64,000 nucleotides of DNA from Streptomyces sp. F63 (GCF_018070345.1 NZ_JAGPXX010000016.1:62001-126000); one strand, 5' to 3'; positions 43,276-52,569 are shown, counted from the first letter of the stretch. Notes: generated from the letters alone by a model not told the origin. Translations and numbers: made by a program.

Positions 43276-45516
43276 ATGAAGTTCACCGACGGCTACTGGC
43301 TGATGCGCGAGGGCGTGACCGGGTCCTACCCCGTCGAAGTCCTCGACGTCACCACGGGCCCGGGCACGCTGGAGATCCACGCGCCCACCCGTCCGATCCG
43401 CCACCGCGGCGACCTCCTCAAAGGCCCCGTCGTCACGATCACCTGCACCTCCCCCATGCCCGGCGTGATCGGCGTCCGCCTCACCCACTTCGCGGGCGGC
43501 ACGGACACCGGACCGCACTTCCCGCTCTCCCCGCAGGAGGGCTTCCTGCCCGAGGTCGCGTACGACGGGGAGGAAGCCGTCCTCACCTCCGGCGGCCTGT
43601 CGCTGGCCGTCGGCCGCAAGGGCCCCTGGTCGCTGGACTTCCGGGCCGGCGGGCGGACGCTGACCAGCAGCGGCGTCAAGGGCATGGGCATCATGGAGAC
43701 CGGCGACGGCGGCCACTACCTCCGCGAGCAACTCGACCTGCGGGTCGGGACCAGCGTCTACGGGCTCGGCGAGCGCTTCGGCCCGCTGGTGAAGAACGGC
43801 CAGGCCGTCGACATCTGGAACGCCGACGGCGGCACCTCCAGCGAGCAGTCCTACAAGAACGTGCCGTTCTACCTCACCGACGCCGGCTACGGCGTCTTCG
43901 TCGACCACCCGGGCCGGGTCTCCTTCGAGGTCGGCTCCGAGGCGGTCTCCCGGGTCCAGTTCAGCGTCGAGGGCCAGGAACTGCAGTATTACGTCATCCA
44001 CGGGCCCACCCCGAAGGAGATCCTCCGCAGGTACACCGCCCTCACCGGGCGTCCCGCCCTGCCGCCCGCCTGGTCCTTCGGACTCTGGCTGTCAACCTCC
44101 TTCACCACCGACTACGACGAGGCGACCGTCACCTCCTTCGTCGACGGCATGGCCGAACGCGGGCTCCCGCTCTCCGTCTTCCACTTCGACTGCTTCTGGA
44201 TGCGCGAGTTCCACTGGTGCGACTTCGAGTGGGACTGCCGGGTCTTCCCCGATCCCGAGGGGATGCTGCGCCGGCTGAGGGAACGCGGGCTGCGGATCTC
44301 CGTCTGGATCAACCCGTACATCGCGCAGCGCTCGCCGCTCTTCGCCGAGGGCCGCGACCGCGGCCACCTGCTGCGCAGACCGGACGGCGGCGTCTGGCAG
44401 TGGGACCTGTGGCAACCGGGCATGGCCCTGGTGGACTTCACCAACCCCGCGGCCCGCGCCTGGTATGCCGGCAAGCTGAAGCGGCTGCTCGACATGGGCG
44501 TGGACTGCTTCAAGACCGACTTCGGGGAGCGGATACCCACCGATGTCGTCTACGCGGACGGCTCCGACCCCGAGCGGATGCACAACTACTACACCCAGCT
44601 CTACAACGAGACGGTCTTCGACCTGCTGCGCCGCGAGCGCGGCGAGGGAGAGGCCGTCGTCTTCGCCCGCTCGGCGACCGCCGGCGGCCAGCGCCTCCCC
44701 GTGCACTGGGGCGGCGACTGCGAGTCCACCTACGCGTCCATGGCCGAGTCGCTGCGCGGCGGGCTGTCGCTGGGGCTCTCCGGCTTCGGCTACTGGTCGC
44801 ACGACATCGGCGGCTTCGAGGGCACCCCGGACGCCGCGCTGTTCAAGCGGTGGATCGCCTTCGGGCTGCTCTCCTCGCACAGCCGGCTGCACGGCTCGTC
44901 CTCCTACCGCGTGCCGTGGCTGTTCGACGAGGAGGCCGTGGACGTCCTGCGCGTCTTCACCCGGCTCAAGCTGCGGCTGATGCCGTACCTGGCCGAAGTG
45001 GCCCGGCAGGCCCACACCGAGGGCGTGCCGATGATGCGGGCCATGGCGCTGGAGTTCCCGGACGACCCGGCCTGCGCACACCTGGAACGGCAGTACATGC
45101 TCGGCCCCGACCTGCTCGTCGCTCCGGTCTTCTCGGACGGCGGCGAGGTCGCGTACTACGTGCCCGAGGGGACCTGGACCCATCTCCTGTCCGGTGAGCG
45201 GGTCACCGGGCCCCGGTGGGTGCGGGAGACCCACGGCTTCCTCAGCGCGCCGGTCCTCGTCCGGCCCGGCGCCGTGCTCCCGCTCGGTTCGGTGGACGAC
45301 CGGCCCGACTACGACTGGGCGGACGGGGTCACGCTCCGGGCGTACGGGCTGGCGGACGGCGCCGAGGTGACGGTGCGGGTGCCGCCGGGCGCCGAGTACA
45401 CCGTGCGGCGGGAGGGCGAGGCGGTGCGGGTCACCGCGCGCGGCACCGGGGGAAGACCCTGGCATCTGGAAGCCGACGGCTCCGGGGAGGATGTCCGGCA
45501 TGGTCAAGATCACTGA
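43276..45516 (+). CDS. yicI: GH31 alpha-xylosidase (YicI-like)
   Basis: A 746-aa glycoside hydrolase that releases alpha-linked xylose, e.g. from isoprimeverose/xyloglucan oligomers. The nucleophile is Asp415 in CFKTDFGERI, the same region as E. coli YicI Asp416; the acid/base region is WGGDCESTYASMAESLRGGL followed by SGFGYWSHDIGGFEG. The N-terminus MKFTDGYWLMREGV is typical of YicI. No signal peptide, so it acts in the cytoplasm on imported sugars, matching the upstream importer. The next gene, lacI-type, overlaps its end. Confidence 0.92.
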   Translation: MKFTDGYWLMREGVTGSYPVEVLDVTTGPGTLEIHAPTRPIRHRGDLLKGPVVTITCTSPMPGVIGVRLTHFAGGTDTGPHFPLSPQEGFLPEVAYDGEEAVLTSGGLSLAVGRKGPWSLDFRAGGRTLTSSGVKGMGIMETGDGGHYLREQLDLRVGTSVYGLGERFGPLVKNGQAVDIWNADGGTSSEQSYKNVPFYLTDAGYGVFVDHPGRVSFEVGSEAVSRVQFSVEGQELQYYVIHGPTPKEILRRYTALTGRPALPPAWSFGLWLSTSFTTDYDEATVTSFVDGMAERGLPLSVFHFDCFWMREFHWCDFEWDCRVFPDPEGMLRRLRERGLRISVWINPYIAQRSPLFAEGRDRGHLLRRPDGGVWQWDLWQPGMALVDFTNPAARAWYAGKLKRLLDMGVDCFKTDFGERIPTDVVYADGSDPERMHNYYTQLYNETVFDLLRRERGEGEAVVFARSATAGGQRLPVHWGGDCESTYASMAESLRGGLSLGLSGFGYWSHDIGGFEGTPDAALFKRWIAFGLLSSHSRLHGSSSYRVPWLFDEEAVDVLRVFTRLKLRLMPYLAEVARQAHTEGVPMMRAMALEFPDDPACAHLERQYMLGPDLLVAPVFSDGGEVAYYVPEGTWTHLLSGERVTGPRWVRETHGFLSAPVLVRPGAVLPLGSVDDRPDYDWADGVTLRAYGLADGAEVTVRVPPGAEYTVRREGEAVRVTARGTGGRPWHLEADGSGEDVRHGQDH

Positions 45517-46504
45517 CGTGGCCCGGCACGCCGGGGTCTCGCCCAGCACCGTCAGCTACGCGCTCAACGGCAAACGGCCCATATCGGAGGAGACCCGCCG
45601 CCGGATCGAGGCCAGCATCCGGGAACTCGGCTACCACCCGCACGCGGGGGCCCGCGCCCTCGCCGGTGCCCGCTCCCGTGCCCTCGCCCTGGTGATGCCG
45701 CTGCGCAGCGGTGTCCATCTGCCGGTCGTCACCCAGTTCGCCATGTCGGTCGTCACCGCGGCGCGCCGCCACGACCACGACGTGCTGCTGCTCACCGGGG
45801 AGGAGGGCGAGGACGGGCTGCGGCGGGTCGCGGACAGCGCGCGCGCCGACGGGTTCGTCGTCATGGACGTACAACTGAACGACCGCAGACTGCCGTTACT
45901 GCGCACTCTGCGGCGGCCTTCGGTGCTCATCGGCTTCCCCGCCGAACCGGCGGGACTGACCTGCGTCGACCTCGACTTCCGGGCCGTCGGCGAGACCTGC
46001 GTCGAACACCTGGCCCTGCTCGGTCACCGCCGCGTCGCGCTGCTCGGCTCACCGCCGGAGGTCTACGAACGGGGCACCGGTTTCGCGCGGCGCGTCGCGG
46101 AGGGGTTCACGGCGGCCGCGGAGCGGAACGGGCTCGCCGCCGCGGTGCACCCCGGCGGGACCGATCCGGCCGCCGCACCCGCCCTGGTGCGGCGGCTGCT
46201 CGGGACGGACCCGCCACCCACCGGCGTGGTGGTCCACAACGAGGCCGTGCTGGGCCCGCTGACCGACGCACTCCGCGCCGAGGGCCTGCGCGTGCCGGAG
46301 GACCTGTCGGTGGTGGCCGTCTGCCCCGACGACCAGGCGGAGCGCGCCCCCGTCCCGCTCACCTCGGTCGCCATCCCGGCCGCCGAACTCGGCACGCGGG
46401 CCGTGGACCTGCTGATCCGGCAACTCGACGGGGAGCCGGTCCCGGAGGCCACACTGCTGCCGCCGCGGCTGACGGTCCGGTCGAGCACGGGACCTCGCGC
46501 CTAG
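45500..46504 (+). CDS. LacI-family repressor of the alpha-xyloside operon
   Basis: A 334-aa repressor. HTH MVKITDVARHAGVSPSTVSY with hinge helix RRRIEASIRELGYHPHAGAR; periplasmic-binding-protein-like sensor domain. ATG at 45500 is preferred: GGGGAGG lies nine bases upstream, whereas the ATG at 45491 has no spacing. Likely binds the two TCGAA-CGCTTCGA palindromes at the operon promoter and is released by the imported oligosaccharide. Confidence 0.92.
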   Translation: MVKITDVARHAGVSPSTVSYALNGKRPISEETRRRIEASIRELGYHPHAGARALAGARSRALALVMPLRSGVHLPVVTQFAMSVVTAARRHDHDVLLLTGEEGEDGLRRVADSARADGFVVMDVQLNDRRLPLLRTLRRPSVLIGFPAEPAGLTCVDLDFRAVGETCVEHLALLGHRRVALLGSPPEVYERGTGFARRVAEGFTAAAERNGLAAAVHPGGTDPAAAPALVRRLLGTDPPPTGVVVHNEAVLGPLTDALRAEGLRVPEDLSVVAVCPDDQAERAPVPLTSVAIPAAELGTRAVDLLIRQLDGEPVPEATLLPPRLTVRSSTGPRA

Positions 46505-46840
46505 TGCCGGGGCCGGGGCCGGGGCCGGGAAGGCTTGCCGGAAAGCTCGCGGCGTCCGGTGCGGCGCGTCGCCAGGCGGAGTGCCGCACCGGTACTGGGG
46601 GTACGCGGGCGGTACGGCAACGCGGCGCGCGGGGTACCCCCGGCCGGGCGCTGGGGGAGTGCCGGGCCGGCGCCGCGTGCCGGTGAACCCCGCCGGTCAC
46701 GGCACCGGCCCCGGCCGGGCCCGAACACGCGCACCGGCCCCGGCCGGGCCCGAACACCCCGGGCACCGGCCCGGGCGCGCGCCGCCGTCCGCCCGGAAGA
46801 CCGGCCGGGGCGGACGGCCGGTCCGGACGGGACGGCCCGG
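46505..46840. other. Convergent gap holding a dispersed repeat copy
   Basis: 336 bases between the LacI and thioredoxin genes. Starts with GGGGCC tandem units and contains copy A of a dispersed repeat (46,530-46,625), then further GC-rich repeats (CCCCGGCCGGGCCCGAACAC occurs twice around 46,710-46,760). No gene. Confidence 0.6.
46530..46625 (+). repeat. Dispersed intergenic repeat, copy A
   Basis: About 100 bases closely matching 61,215-61,312; both contain AGCTCGCGGCGTCCGGTGCG and then CAGGCGGAGTGCCGC. In this copy CCGGTGCGGC and GCCGCACCGG form a perfect 10-bp hairpin stem. Confidence 0.8.
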
Positions 46841-47257
46841 TCAGACCGCCGGGTCGGACGGGCCGGGGGGCTGGTTGCCGCCGGCCTGCTGCTGCGCGGC
46901 CTGCTGCTCGGAGACGGACTGGTGCACCTTCTCCATGTCCAGGTCGCGGGCCTGGCCGATGATGTCCTCCAGAGCGGGCTCGGGCAGGGCCCCGGGCTGG
47001 GCGTACACCGCGACGTTCTCCCGGACGACCATCAGGGTCGGGATGGACTGGATGTTGAAGGCCGCGGCGAGCTCGGGCTGGGCCTCCGTGTCGACCTTGG
47101 CGAAGACCAGGTCCGAGTGGCGGTTGGCCGCCTTCTCGTACACGGGTGCGAAAGTGCGGCAGGGGCCGCACCAGGAGGCCCAGAAGTCGATCAGGACGAA
47201 GTCGTTGGCGGAGACGACCTCGTCGAAGTTCTCCTTGGTCAGCTCGACCGTGCTCAT
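46841..47257 (-). CDS. trxA: Thioredoxin
   Basis: A 138-aa thioredoxin with active site WCGPC (Cys30/Cys33), FVLIDFWASWCGPCRTFAPV and the cis-Pro loop SIPTLMVV. The C-terminal 25 residues form a Gln/Pro-rich extension not needed for the fold. ATG at 47257. Divergent from a flavin disulfide oxidoreductase gene. The upstream region shows no convincing SigR site. Confidence 0.93.
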   Translation of the reverse strand: MSTVELTKENFDEVVSANDFVLIDFWASWCGPCRTFAPVYEKAANRHSDLVFAKVDTEAQPELAAAFNIQSIPTLMVVRENVAVYAQPGALPEPALEDIIGQARDLDMEKVHQSVSEQQAAQQQAGGNQPPGPSDPAV

Positions 47258-47469
47258 ATGTCCTACCTGCTTCCAGAGATGTCTTCTGTTCGGTCCTGCC
47301 GGAACCCTTGCCGGCTGCTGTGTCCGGGGAACGGGGCTTCCGGAGATCAGGGGGAGCCTGTCCGGATCCCGCCGGTTCATGTGGCCGATTTCCCGGAGCG
47401 TGGTGAGGACGGCCGGAAAGGGCACCCGGGAGGTCCACGAGTACCCGGATACGGAGAGGTGGAACAGGA

Positions 47470-49086
47470 ATGACACGAACGCCGGACGAGAGCGCGGCGG
47501 GGCCGACGAAGCCGGCGGGGCCGACGGAGCCGCCGGAGACCGGGGAGGAGCAGGAGCGGCAGGCACCGCCCGGCGGGCCCCGCCCCCGCCCGGCCCCGCC
47601 GGGGGCCGGCGCGCCCAGTCCCCGGGCACCGCGCGAACAGGCGTACGACGTGATCGTGCTCGGCGGGGGCGCGGTCGGCGAGAACGCCGCCCGGAGCGTC
47701 CGCGCCGCCGGACTCTCCGTCGCGGTCGTCGAGAGCGAACTGCTCGGCGGTGACTGCTCGTACTGGGCCTGCATGCCCAGCAAGGCGCTGCTGCGGCCGG
47801 TGTCCGCGCTCGCCGCGGCGCACGCCGTCGCCGGCGTGCGGGAGGCGGTGACCGGGCCGCTCGCCCCGGAGCCCGTACTGGACCGGCGGGACGCGTTCGT
47901 GTCGCACTGGGAAGACGGCGGGCAGGTGGACTGGCTGCTGTCCGAGGGGGCCGTACTCGTCCGGGGGCACGGGCGGCTCGACGGGACGCGGCGCGTGGTC
48001 GTCCGCCCGGCGGAGGGGGCCGAGCACATCCTGACGGCTCGGCACGCGGTGGTGGTGGCCACGGGCAGCCGGCCCCGCCTGCCGGATCTGCCGGGGCTGC
48101 CCGGCGCGCGGCCGTGGACCAGCCGGGAGGCCACCAGTTCCCGGGAGATCCCGGAGCGGCTGGCCGTGGTGGGCGGCGGTGCGGTCGCCGTGGAGATGGC
48201 CTGTGCCTGGCAGGCGCTCGGCTCGGCCGTCACGATGTTCGTCCGCGGCGGGGGGCTGCTGCAGCGCATGGAGCCCTTCGCGGGCGAGTTGGTGGCCGAG
48301 GGGCTGGCGGCGGCCGGGGTGGAGATCCGTACCGGCGCGAGCGTGACCGAGGTGCGGCGGGCGTCCGCGGACAGCACGGTCACGCTGGTGCTGGACGGTG
48401 TCGGGGAGAGCGAGGCCGACGAGGTGCTGTTCGCCACCGGGCGGGAGCCACGCACGGACGGCATCGGGCTGGAGACGGTCGGCCTGCGGCCCGGGTCGTG
48501 GCTGGAGACCGACGATTCCTGCCGGGTCGGCGGGGTGGAGGAGGGCTGGCTGTACGCGGTCGGTGACGTCAACCGGCGTGCGCTCCTCACTCACCAGGGC
48601 AAGTACCAGGCCCGGATCGCGGGCGCGGCGATCGCGGCCCGCGCCCTGGGCGGCGAGGACGGCGGACAGGAGGGCGTGCGCTGGGGCCCCCACACGGCGA
48701 CGGCGGACTCGGCGGCGGTACCGCAGGTGGTGTTCGGGGAGCCGGAGGCCGCCTCCGTGGGGCTGACCGCCGCGGAGGCCGGGCGCCGGGGGTACCGGGT
48801 CCGGGCCGTGGACCACGACCTGGGAGCCGTCGCCGGCGCCGGCCTGTACGCCGACCATTACCGCGGCCGGGCCCGGATGGTCGTCGACGCGGACCGCGAC
48901 GTGCTGCTCGGGGCGACCTTCGTGGGACCGGGCGTGGCCGAACTGCTGCACTCGGCGACGGTGGCGGTGGCCGGGGAGGTGCCGCTCGGCCGGCTGTGGC
49001 ACGCGGTCCCGGCGTTCCCGACGATGAGCGAGGTCTGGCTGCGGCTGCTGGAGACCTACCGGCACGGCACGACGGCGCGGCCGTGA
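47470..49086 (+). CDS. FAD-dependent pyridine nucleotide-disulfide oxidoreductase
   Basis: A 538-aa flavoprotein of the mercuric reductase/lipoamide dehydrogenase class I group. Residues 1-57 are a Pro-rich extension. FAD site VIVLGGGAVGENAA; redox disulfide C-x4-C in GGDCSYWACMPSKALLRP; NAD(P) site LAVVGGGAVAVEMA; second FAD motif LYAVGDVNRRALLTHQGKYQ. The C-terminal HxxxxxE active-site element of lipoamide dehydrogenase is altered (HAVPAFPTMSE), so the physiological acceptor is uncertain. Divergently arranged with thioredoxin. Confidence 0.88.
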   Translation: MTRTPDESAAGPTKPAGPTEPPETGEEQERQAPPGGPRPRPAPPGAGAPSPRAPREQAYDVIVLGGGAVGENAARSVRAAGLSVAVVESELLGGDCSYWACMPSKALLRPVSALAAAHAVAGVREAVTGPLAPEPVLDRRDAFVSHWEDGGQVDWLLSEGAVLVRGHGRLDGTRRVVVRPAEGAEHILTARHAVVVATGSRPRLPDLPGLPGARPWTSREATSSREIPERLAVVGGGAVAVEMACAWQALGSAVTMFVRGGGLLQRMEPFAGELVAEGLAAAGVEIRTGASVTEVRRASADSTVTLVLDGVGESEADEVLFATGREPRTDGIGLETVGLRPGSWLETDDSCRVGGVEEGWLYAVGDVNRRALLTHQGKYQARIAGAAIAARALGGEDGGQEGVRWGPHTATADSAAVPQVVFGEPEAASVGLTAAEAGRRGYRVRAVDHDLGAVAGAGLYADHYRGRARMVVDADRDVLLGATFVGPGVAELLHSATVAVAGEVPLGRLWHAVPAFPTMSEVWLRLLETYRHGTTARP

Positions 49087-49102
49087 CGCGGCCGTCCCCC
49101 GG

Positions 49103-49672
49103 CTACCCGTTCCCGACCGCCGCGGGCCCCGCTCCGGCCGGGTGGCCGAGCGCGACGGCCCGGCCGGGGGCCGGGGTGCCGGCGGACACGGTGAGCGGCT
49201 TGGCGAAGCAGCGGCTGTCCGGCTCGCGGCGGTAGAGGCCGAACTTCGCGGTCGGCAGATAGCCGCAGGAGGTGTAGAGCGCGATCGCCTCCGGCTGCTT
49301 GGTGCCCGTCTCCAGCACCATGCGGATCCGCTTCGCCTCCCGGGCGCTCTCCTCCAGCGCGGCCAGCAGCCGCCGGGCGAGACCGCGGCCGCGCGCCTCG
49401 GGGACCACGTACATCCGCTTCAGCTCGGCGTCGCCGTCCTCGTACCCCTCGTGGTTGCGCTCCTGCGCGCGCCAGCCGCCGGTGGCCAGCGGGGTGCCGT
49501 CCGGGTCGTACGCGACGAGGTACAGGCCGTTCGGCGGGTCGAACTGGGCCGGGTCCATCTCCGTGAGGTCCGGATCGCCGTAGCGCTCGGTGTACTCCAG
49601 CTGGACGCGGTCGTTCAGCTTTCGGGCATCGGGATGGTCATAACGCACGGTACGGAGCTGCATGGGCGACAT
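49103..49672 (-). CDS. GNAT-family N-acetyltransferase
   Basis: A 189-aa acetyltransferase. Acetyl-CoA loop: MYVVPEARGRGLARRLLAAL; C-terminal motif ALYTSCGYLPTAKFGLYRRE. ATG at 49672 or 49663; neither has a clear ribosome site. Divergent from xth with under 60 bases between. Substrate unknown. Confidence 0.88.
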   Translation of the reverse strand: MSPMQLRTVRYDHPDARKLNDRVQLEYTERYGDPDLTEMDPAQFDPPNGLYLVAYDPDGTPLATGGWRAQERNHEGYEDGDAELKRMYVVPEARGRGLARRLLAALEESAREAKRIRMVLETGTKQPEAIALYTSCGYLPTAKFGLYRREPDSRCFAKPLTVSAGTPAPGRAVALGHPAGAGPAAVGNG

Positions 49673-49729
49673 CGTACGGATGTCCCGGGCGGCCGGGGAG
49701 CGGAGTCCGCGTCCCGGTATCGTGCGCTG

Positions 49730-50551
49730 GTGCTCACTGTGACCAGCGTGAATGTGAACGGGCTCCGTGCCGCCGCCAGGAAGGGCTGCGTGGAGTGGCT
49801 GGCGGGGACCGCCGCCGACGTGATCTGCCTCCAGGAGGTGCGGGCCGAGCCGGCGCAGCTCCCGGACGCCGTCCGGGAACCGGAGGGCTGGCACAGCGTC
49901 CACGCGCCCGCCGCAGCCAAGGGCCGCGCCGGCGTCTCCCTCTACACGCGCCGGCCCCCCGAGGCGGTGCGGATCGGCTTCGGCTCGGCGGAGTTCGACA
50001 CCGCCGGCCGGTACGCGGAGATCGACCTGCCCGGCATCACGGTCGCCAGCCTGTACCTCCCCTCCGGCGAGGTGGGCACCGAGCGGCAGGCGGAGAAGGA
50101 ACGGTTCATGGCCGAGTTCCTGCCGTACCTGGCCGGGCTGCGGGAGCGAGCGGCGGCCGGCGGGCGCGAGGTGCTCGTCTGCGGCGACTGGAACATCGCC
50201 CACCGGGAGGCCGACCTCAAGAACTGGCGCGCCAACCGGCGGAACGCCGGCTTCCTCCCGGAGGAGCGCGCCTGGCTCACCCGGGTCTACGAGGAGGCCG
50301 GCTACGCCGATGTGGTGCGGGAACTGCATCCGGGCGTGGACGGGCCGTACTCCTGGTGGTCGTACCGGGGGCGGGCCTTCGACAACGACAGCGGCTGGCG
50401 GATTGACGCAATCTACAGTTCGCCTGGCCTGGCGGCCCGTGCCGTGAAGGCGTACGTGGAGAAGGCAGCTAGCCACGCTGAACGCTGGTCAGACCACGCG
50501 CCGGTAACGGCAGTCTTTGACTGGCGCTGGGGTGAGACGCTGGGCCGGTAG
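49730..50551 (+). CDS. xth: Exodeoxyribonuclease III, 3' end supplied by integrated element
   Basis: A 273-aa AP endonuclease/3'-5' exonuclease for DNA repair. Host part (codons 1-223): metal and catalytic residues in VTSVNVNGLRA, CLQEVRAE, VCGDWNIAHREADLKNWRAN. At TGGCG (50396-50400) the sequence passes into the element, and the frame continues as GWRIDAIYSSPGLAARAVKA to WSDHAPVTAVFDWRWGETLGR, so the catalytic Asp-His of SDHAP is element-encoded. The displaced native tail (GWRIDLHVATRRLAGRALKA...WSDHAPVTVTYDV) lies at 58,879-59,028. The hybrid should be functional. GTG start. Confidence 0.92.
   Translation: MLTVTSVNVNGLRAAARKGCVEWLAGTAADVICLQEVRAEPAQLPDAVREPEGWHSVHAPAAAKGRAGVSLYTRRPPEAVRIGFGSAEFDTAGRYAEIDLPGITVASLYLPSGEVGTERQAEKERFMAEFLPYLAGLRERAAAGGREVLVCGDWNIAHREADLKNWRANRRNAGFLPEERAWLTRVYEEAGYADVVRELHPGVDGPYSWWSYRGRAFDNDSGWRIDAIYSSPGLAARAVKAYVEKAASHAERWSDHAPVTAVFDWRWGETLGR
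50396..50400 (+). other. attL junction within xth
   Basis: TGGCG, shared with 58879-58883, is the longest identical stretch at the two junctions; the surrounding codons G-W-R-I-D are kept on both sides. The crossover lies in or next to it. Confidence 0.7.
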
Positions 50552-50683
50552 CGCTGAGCGGAAAGCCTGGAAGCGTCCCACCACCAGGGGTCAGGCCGTA
50601 GGAGCTGAGTTCCAGAGAGTCTTTCTTACTCCGGGACGGAAGATCAGTAACTACTCAGTCCCTTCGTCTCCTCCGCCGCCGAC

Positions 50684-50905
50684 TCAGAGCACGTAGCTCC
50701 CCGCACCCAGGACCGTGCGGAGGCGGCCTTCCTGCCTCAGCGCCACGACGGCCTTCTGAATCGTGGACTGGGTAACGTCGTACTCCGCTGCCAGTGTGAC
50801 CGTGCCCGGGAAGCGCTCGCCAGACTTCCACTCGCCAGCGTCCAGGCGGCGGCGTAGATCCCCGGCAACCTGAGGCCAGACAGGGACGGAGCGGTCGAGA
50901 TCCAT
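50684..50905 (-). CDS. Small GntR-type winged-helix regulator
   Basis: A 73-aa protein consisting only of a GntR DNA-binding domain (PVWPQVAGDLRRRLDAGEWK, TLAAEYDVTQSTIQKAVVAL). No effector domain. ATG at 50905. Divergent from the small genes at 51,043. Candidate master repressor or excision regulator of the element; direct repeats (TACCGCG twice and GCGTAAG twice, 50,939-50,966) just upstream are possible operators. Confidence 0.8.
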   Translation of the reverse strand: MDLDRSVPVWPQVAGDLRRRLDAGEWKSGERFPGTVTLAAEYDVTQSTIQKAVVALRQEGRLRTVLGAGSYVL

Positions 50906-51042
50906 ACCTTCAGCGTCCGCGTGAATGCGGACATGTGCTACCGCGATACCGCGTAAGCGCGTAAGGTTCGCGGACGAAGGACCCCGGCAGCCGCTGACAC
51001 GGCCCCGGGGCATGGCCGAACGCTGACAAGGAGCGAACGACA

Positions 51043-51282
51043 ATGCGAACGATACTGGCTGGACTCCTGGCCGTCTGCATGCCCGCCAGGGGCAAGCACA
51101 GGGCCGACACGGCCCCCGTCCCCGCCTGTCCGCCGATGACTGCCCCGAAGCCCTCGCGTGCCTGGGAAGTCGTGATCGAAGCTGACGCGCTGCCGATCGT
51201 GCCCCGGTACCTGGTCGCGTTCGAGGAGAAGCAGGCACGGCAGCGGGACGAACGGACCACATGCGCGGGGGTGGCCGCGTGA
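51043..51282 (+). CDS. Element-encoded small protein of unknown function
   Basis: A 79-aa product starting MRTILAGLLAVCMPARGKHR; not recognised. AAGGAG lies 9 bases upstream of the ATG. Its stop overlaps the next start (GTGA). Confidence 0.65.
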   Translation: MRTILAGLLAVCMPARGKHRADTAPVPACPPMTAPKPSRAWEVVIEADALPIVPRYLVAFEEKQARQRDERTTCAGVAA

Positions 51283-51677
51283 GTGAGGCAGCCGAGCGCG
51301 GGACGCGCCTCCGTCGCCTGCCGTGGAGCAACGACGCCGATAGGCCTTCGTTCGTGGAGTCCGGAGACAGCTTCCTGAACCGGCTGGCGGACACCCTCGA
51401 AGGCCAGATGATCGAGACAGCCCAGGATGACGCCGACAAGGCCCGTGATCTGGTCGCTGACCCGGACGCTACGGCGGAAGAGATGCGTAAGGCACTGGGC
51501 TACCTGGCTGGTTCGCTCCGGGACGCGGCCCTGGTGGCAACGCTCCGGGGTGAGCGACTGAACATCGACAGCGCCCCGGCAGGCGAGAGCCACCCGGCGG
51601 ATGAGCCGCTCTACGGCGAGCGCGCCAGGGCTGTCGGCCAGGCGCTCCGCATGATGCGGCCAGGGCGCGGCCAGTAG
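51279..51677 (+). CDS. Element-encoded helical protein of unknown function
   Basis: A 132-aa acidic, helical product (FLNRLADTLEGQMIETAQDD, ADKARDLVADPDATAEEMRK). GTG start overlaps the preceding stop (51279-51282). Followed by a strong hairpin terminator. Function unknown. Confidence 0.65.
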   Translation: MSEAAERGTRLRRLPWSNDADRPSFVESGDSFLNRLADTLEGQMIETAQDDADKARDLVADPDATAEEMRKALGYLAGSLRDAALVATLRGERLNIDSAPAGESHPADEPLYGERARAVGQALRMMRPGRGQ

Positions 51678-52243
51678 CGGACACGGCCCCGGACACGACA
51701 AGAGCCCTGACCGGCCAACCCAGTACGGGAAGGTGGTCAGGGCTCAGTCATGTCCGGACGGAGACAGGCTCCCCGGACAGGGTGGCGGCCATGTCTTCCA
51801 GGGTGCGGACAGCGACGGACGCAGGCACCGGACACAGGCGGACACAGCGACGGCCAGCCGGACACAGACGAGACAGCGGCCAGGAGACTGCCGGACACGG
51901 TGACCGGACGGCGGCCAGGTACGGACACAGCAGCGGCCAGGAGAGTTGGACCAGGAGGAGGCGGCCGGCAAGGGGGGGCAGGCCCTCTGACCTGGGAAGA
52001 CTCCTCCGCTGTCCGCACACGTTGGCAGGCTGTCCGGCCAGAGTTGACAACCGGCGGACACTGTGCATCGGCTGGGGGCCTTCGTGCGTCACGGTCAGTT
52101 ACTTGACCGGGTCTCTGAACCGGGCGCAGGGGACAGAGCCCTCCATGGCGTTGCCGGTTTCAACAGGGACGGGGGTCTACCCCCGGGGCCCTGACCTGCG
52201 GTTATGTGGCTCACAAGCCTCTGACCTGCGACGATGTCGACAG
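51678..52243. repeat. Non-coding region with eight CGGACAC iteron-like copies
   Basis: CGGACAC occurs eight times on the plus strand between about 51,678 and 52,065, with GCGGCCAGG also repeated. Many overlapping open frames on both strands are an effect of repeat composition. A CGGTCA-GTTACT-TGACCG dyad sits at 52,092-52,109. Candidate replication origin or control region of the element. Confidence 0.5.
51702..51745 (+). terminator. Terminator of the rightward element operon
   Basis: GAGCCCTGACC (51702-51712) pairs with GGTCAGGGCTC (51735-51745). Confidence 0.8.
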
Positions 52244-52414
52244 TCACAGCCAGTGATGGTCGGCGGTGTCCGGCTGGTCCTCCTCCACGGCCACGACCAT
52301 GCCCGTTGCCAGCCAGGCGGCTGCCGCGTCGTCAGGGATCTCGATCTCATCGCCCATCGCGTAGTCCTGGCCGCCCAGAGCCAGGTAGTGGCCCAGCCCT
52401 ACACGGACTCTCAC
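52244..52414 (-). CDS. Tiny acidic element protein (56 aa)
   Basis: GTG start at 52414 overlaps the preceding stop (GTGA). The product MRVRVGLGHYLALGGQDYAM, GDEIEIPDDAAAAWLATGMV, VAVEEDQPDT... is acidic and well-formed, resembling small phage proteins of the 'IPDDAAxxLIxxGxA' kind. Below the usual ORF length cut-off. Confidence 0.65.
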   Translation of the reverse strand: MRVRVGLGHYLALGGQDYAMGDEIEIPDDAAAAWLATGMVVAVEEDQPDTADHHWL

Positions 52415-52569
52415 CGGCTGGTCCTCCGCTGGCGCTCCATGTGGTGAACCAGGCAGCGGGCCAGGCCCCCGGTCTGAACCTGACAGCGCGGATGCCGACA
52501 GGACACATCGACTGGCCGGGGCCTGATGCTGGCAGGCATGTCCGCTGGCGTCGGCTGAGCATCGTGCAT
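52411..52569 (-). CDS. Tiny Cys/His-rich element protein (52 aa)
   Basis: ATG at 52569 with an excellent ribosome site (GAGGAGGT, four bases away). The sequence CRHPRCQVQTGGLARCLVHH has a zinc-knuckle-like spacing. Stop overlaps the next gene's GTG. Function unknown. Confidence 0.65.
   Translation of the reverse strand: MHDAQPTPADMPASIRPRPVDVSCRHPRCQVQTGGLARCLVHHMERQRRTSR

Noticed and set aside
47258..47469. SigR promoter for thioredoxin
   Set aside because: GGGAAA occurs but no GTT at 16-19 bases; consensus not met.
51737..52447. Overlapping open frames of 93-221 codons in the CGGACAC region
   Set aside because: All six frames are open because of repeat composition; no ribosome site or domain. 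Treated as non-coding iteron-like DNA.
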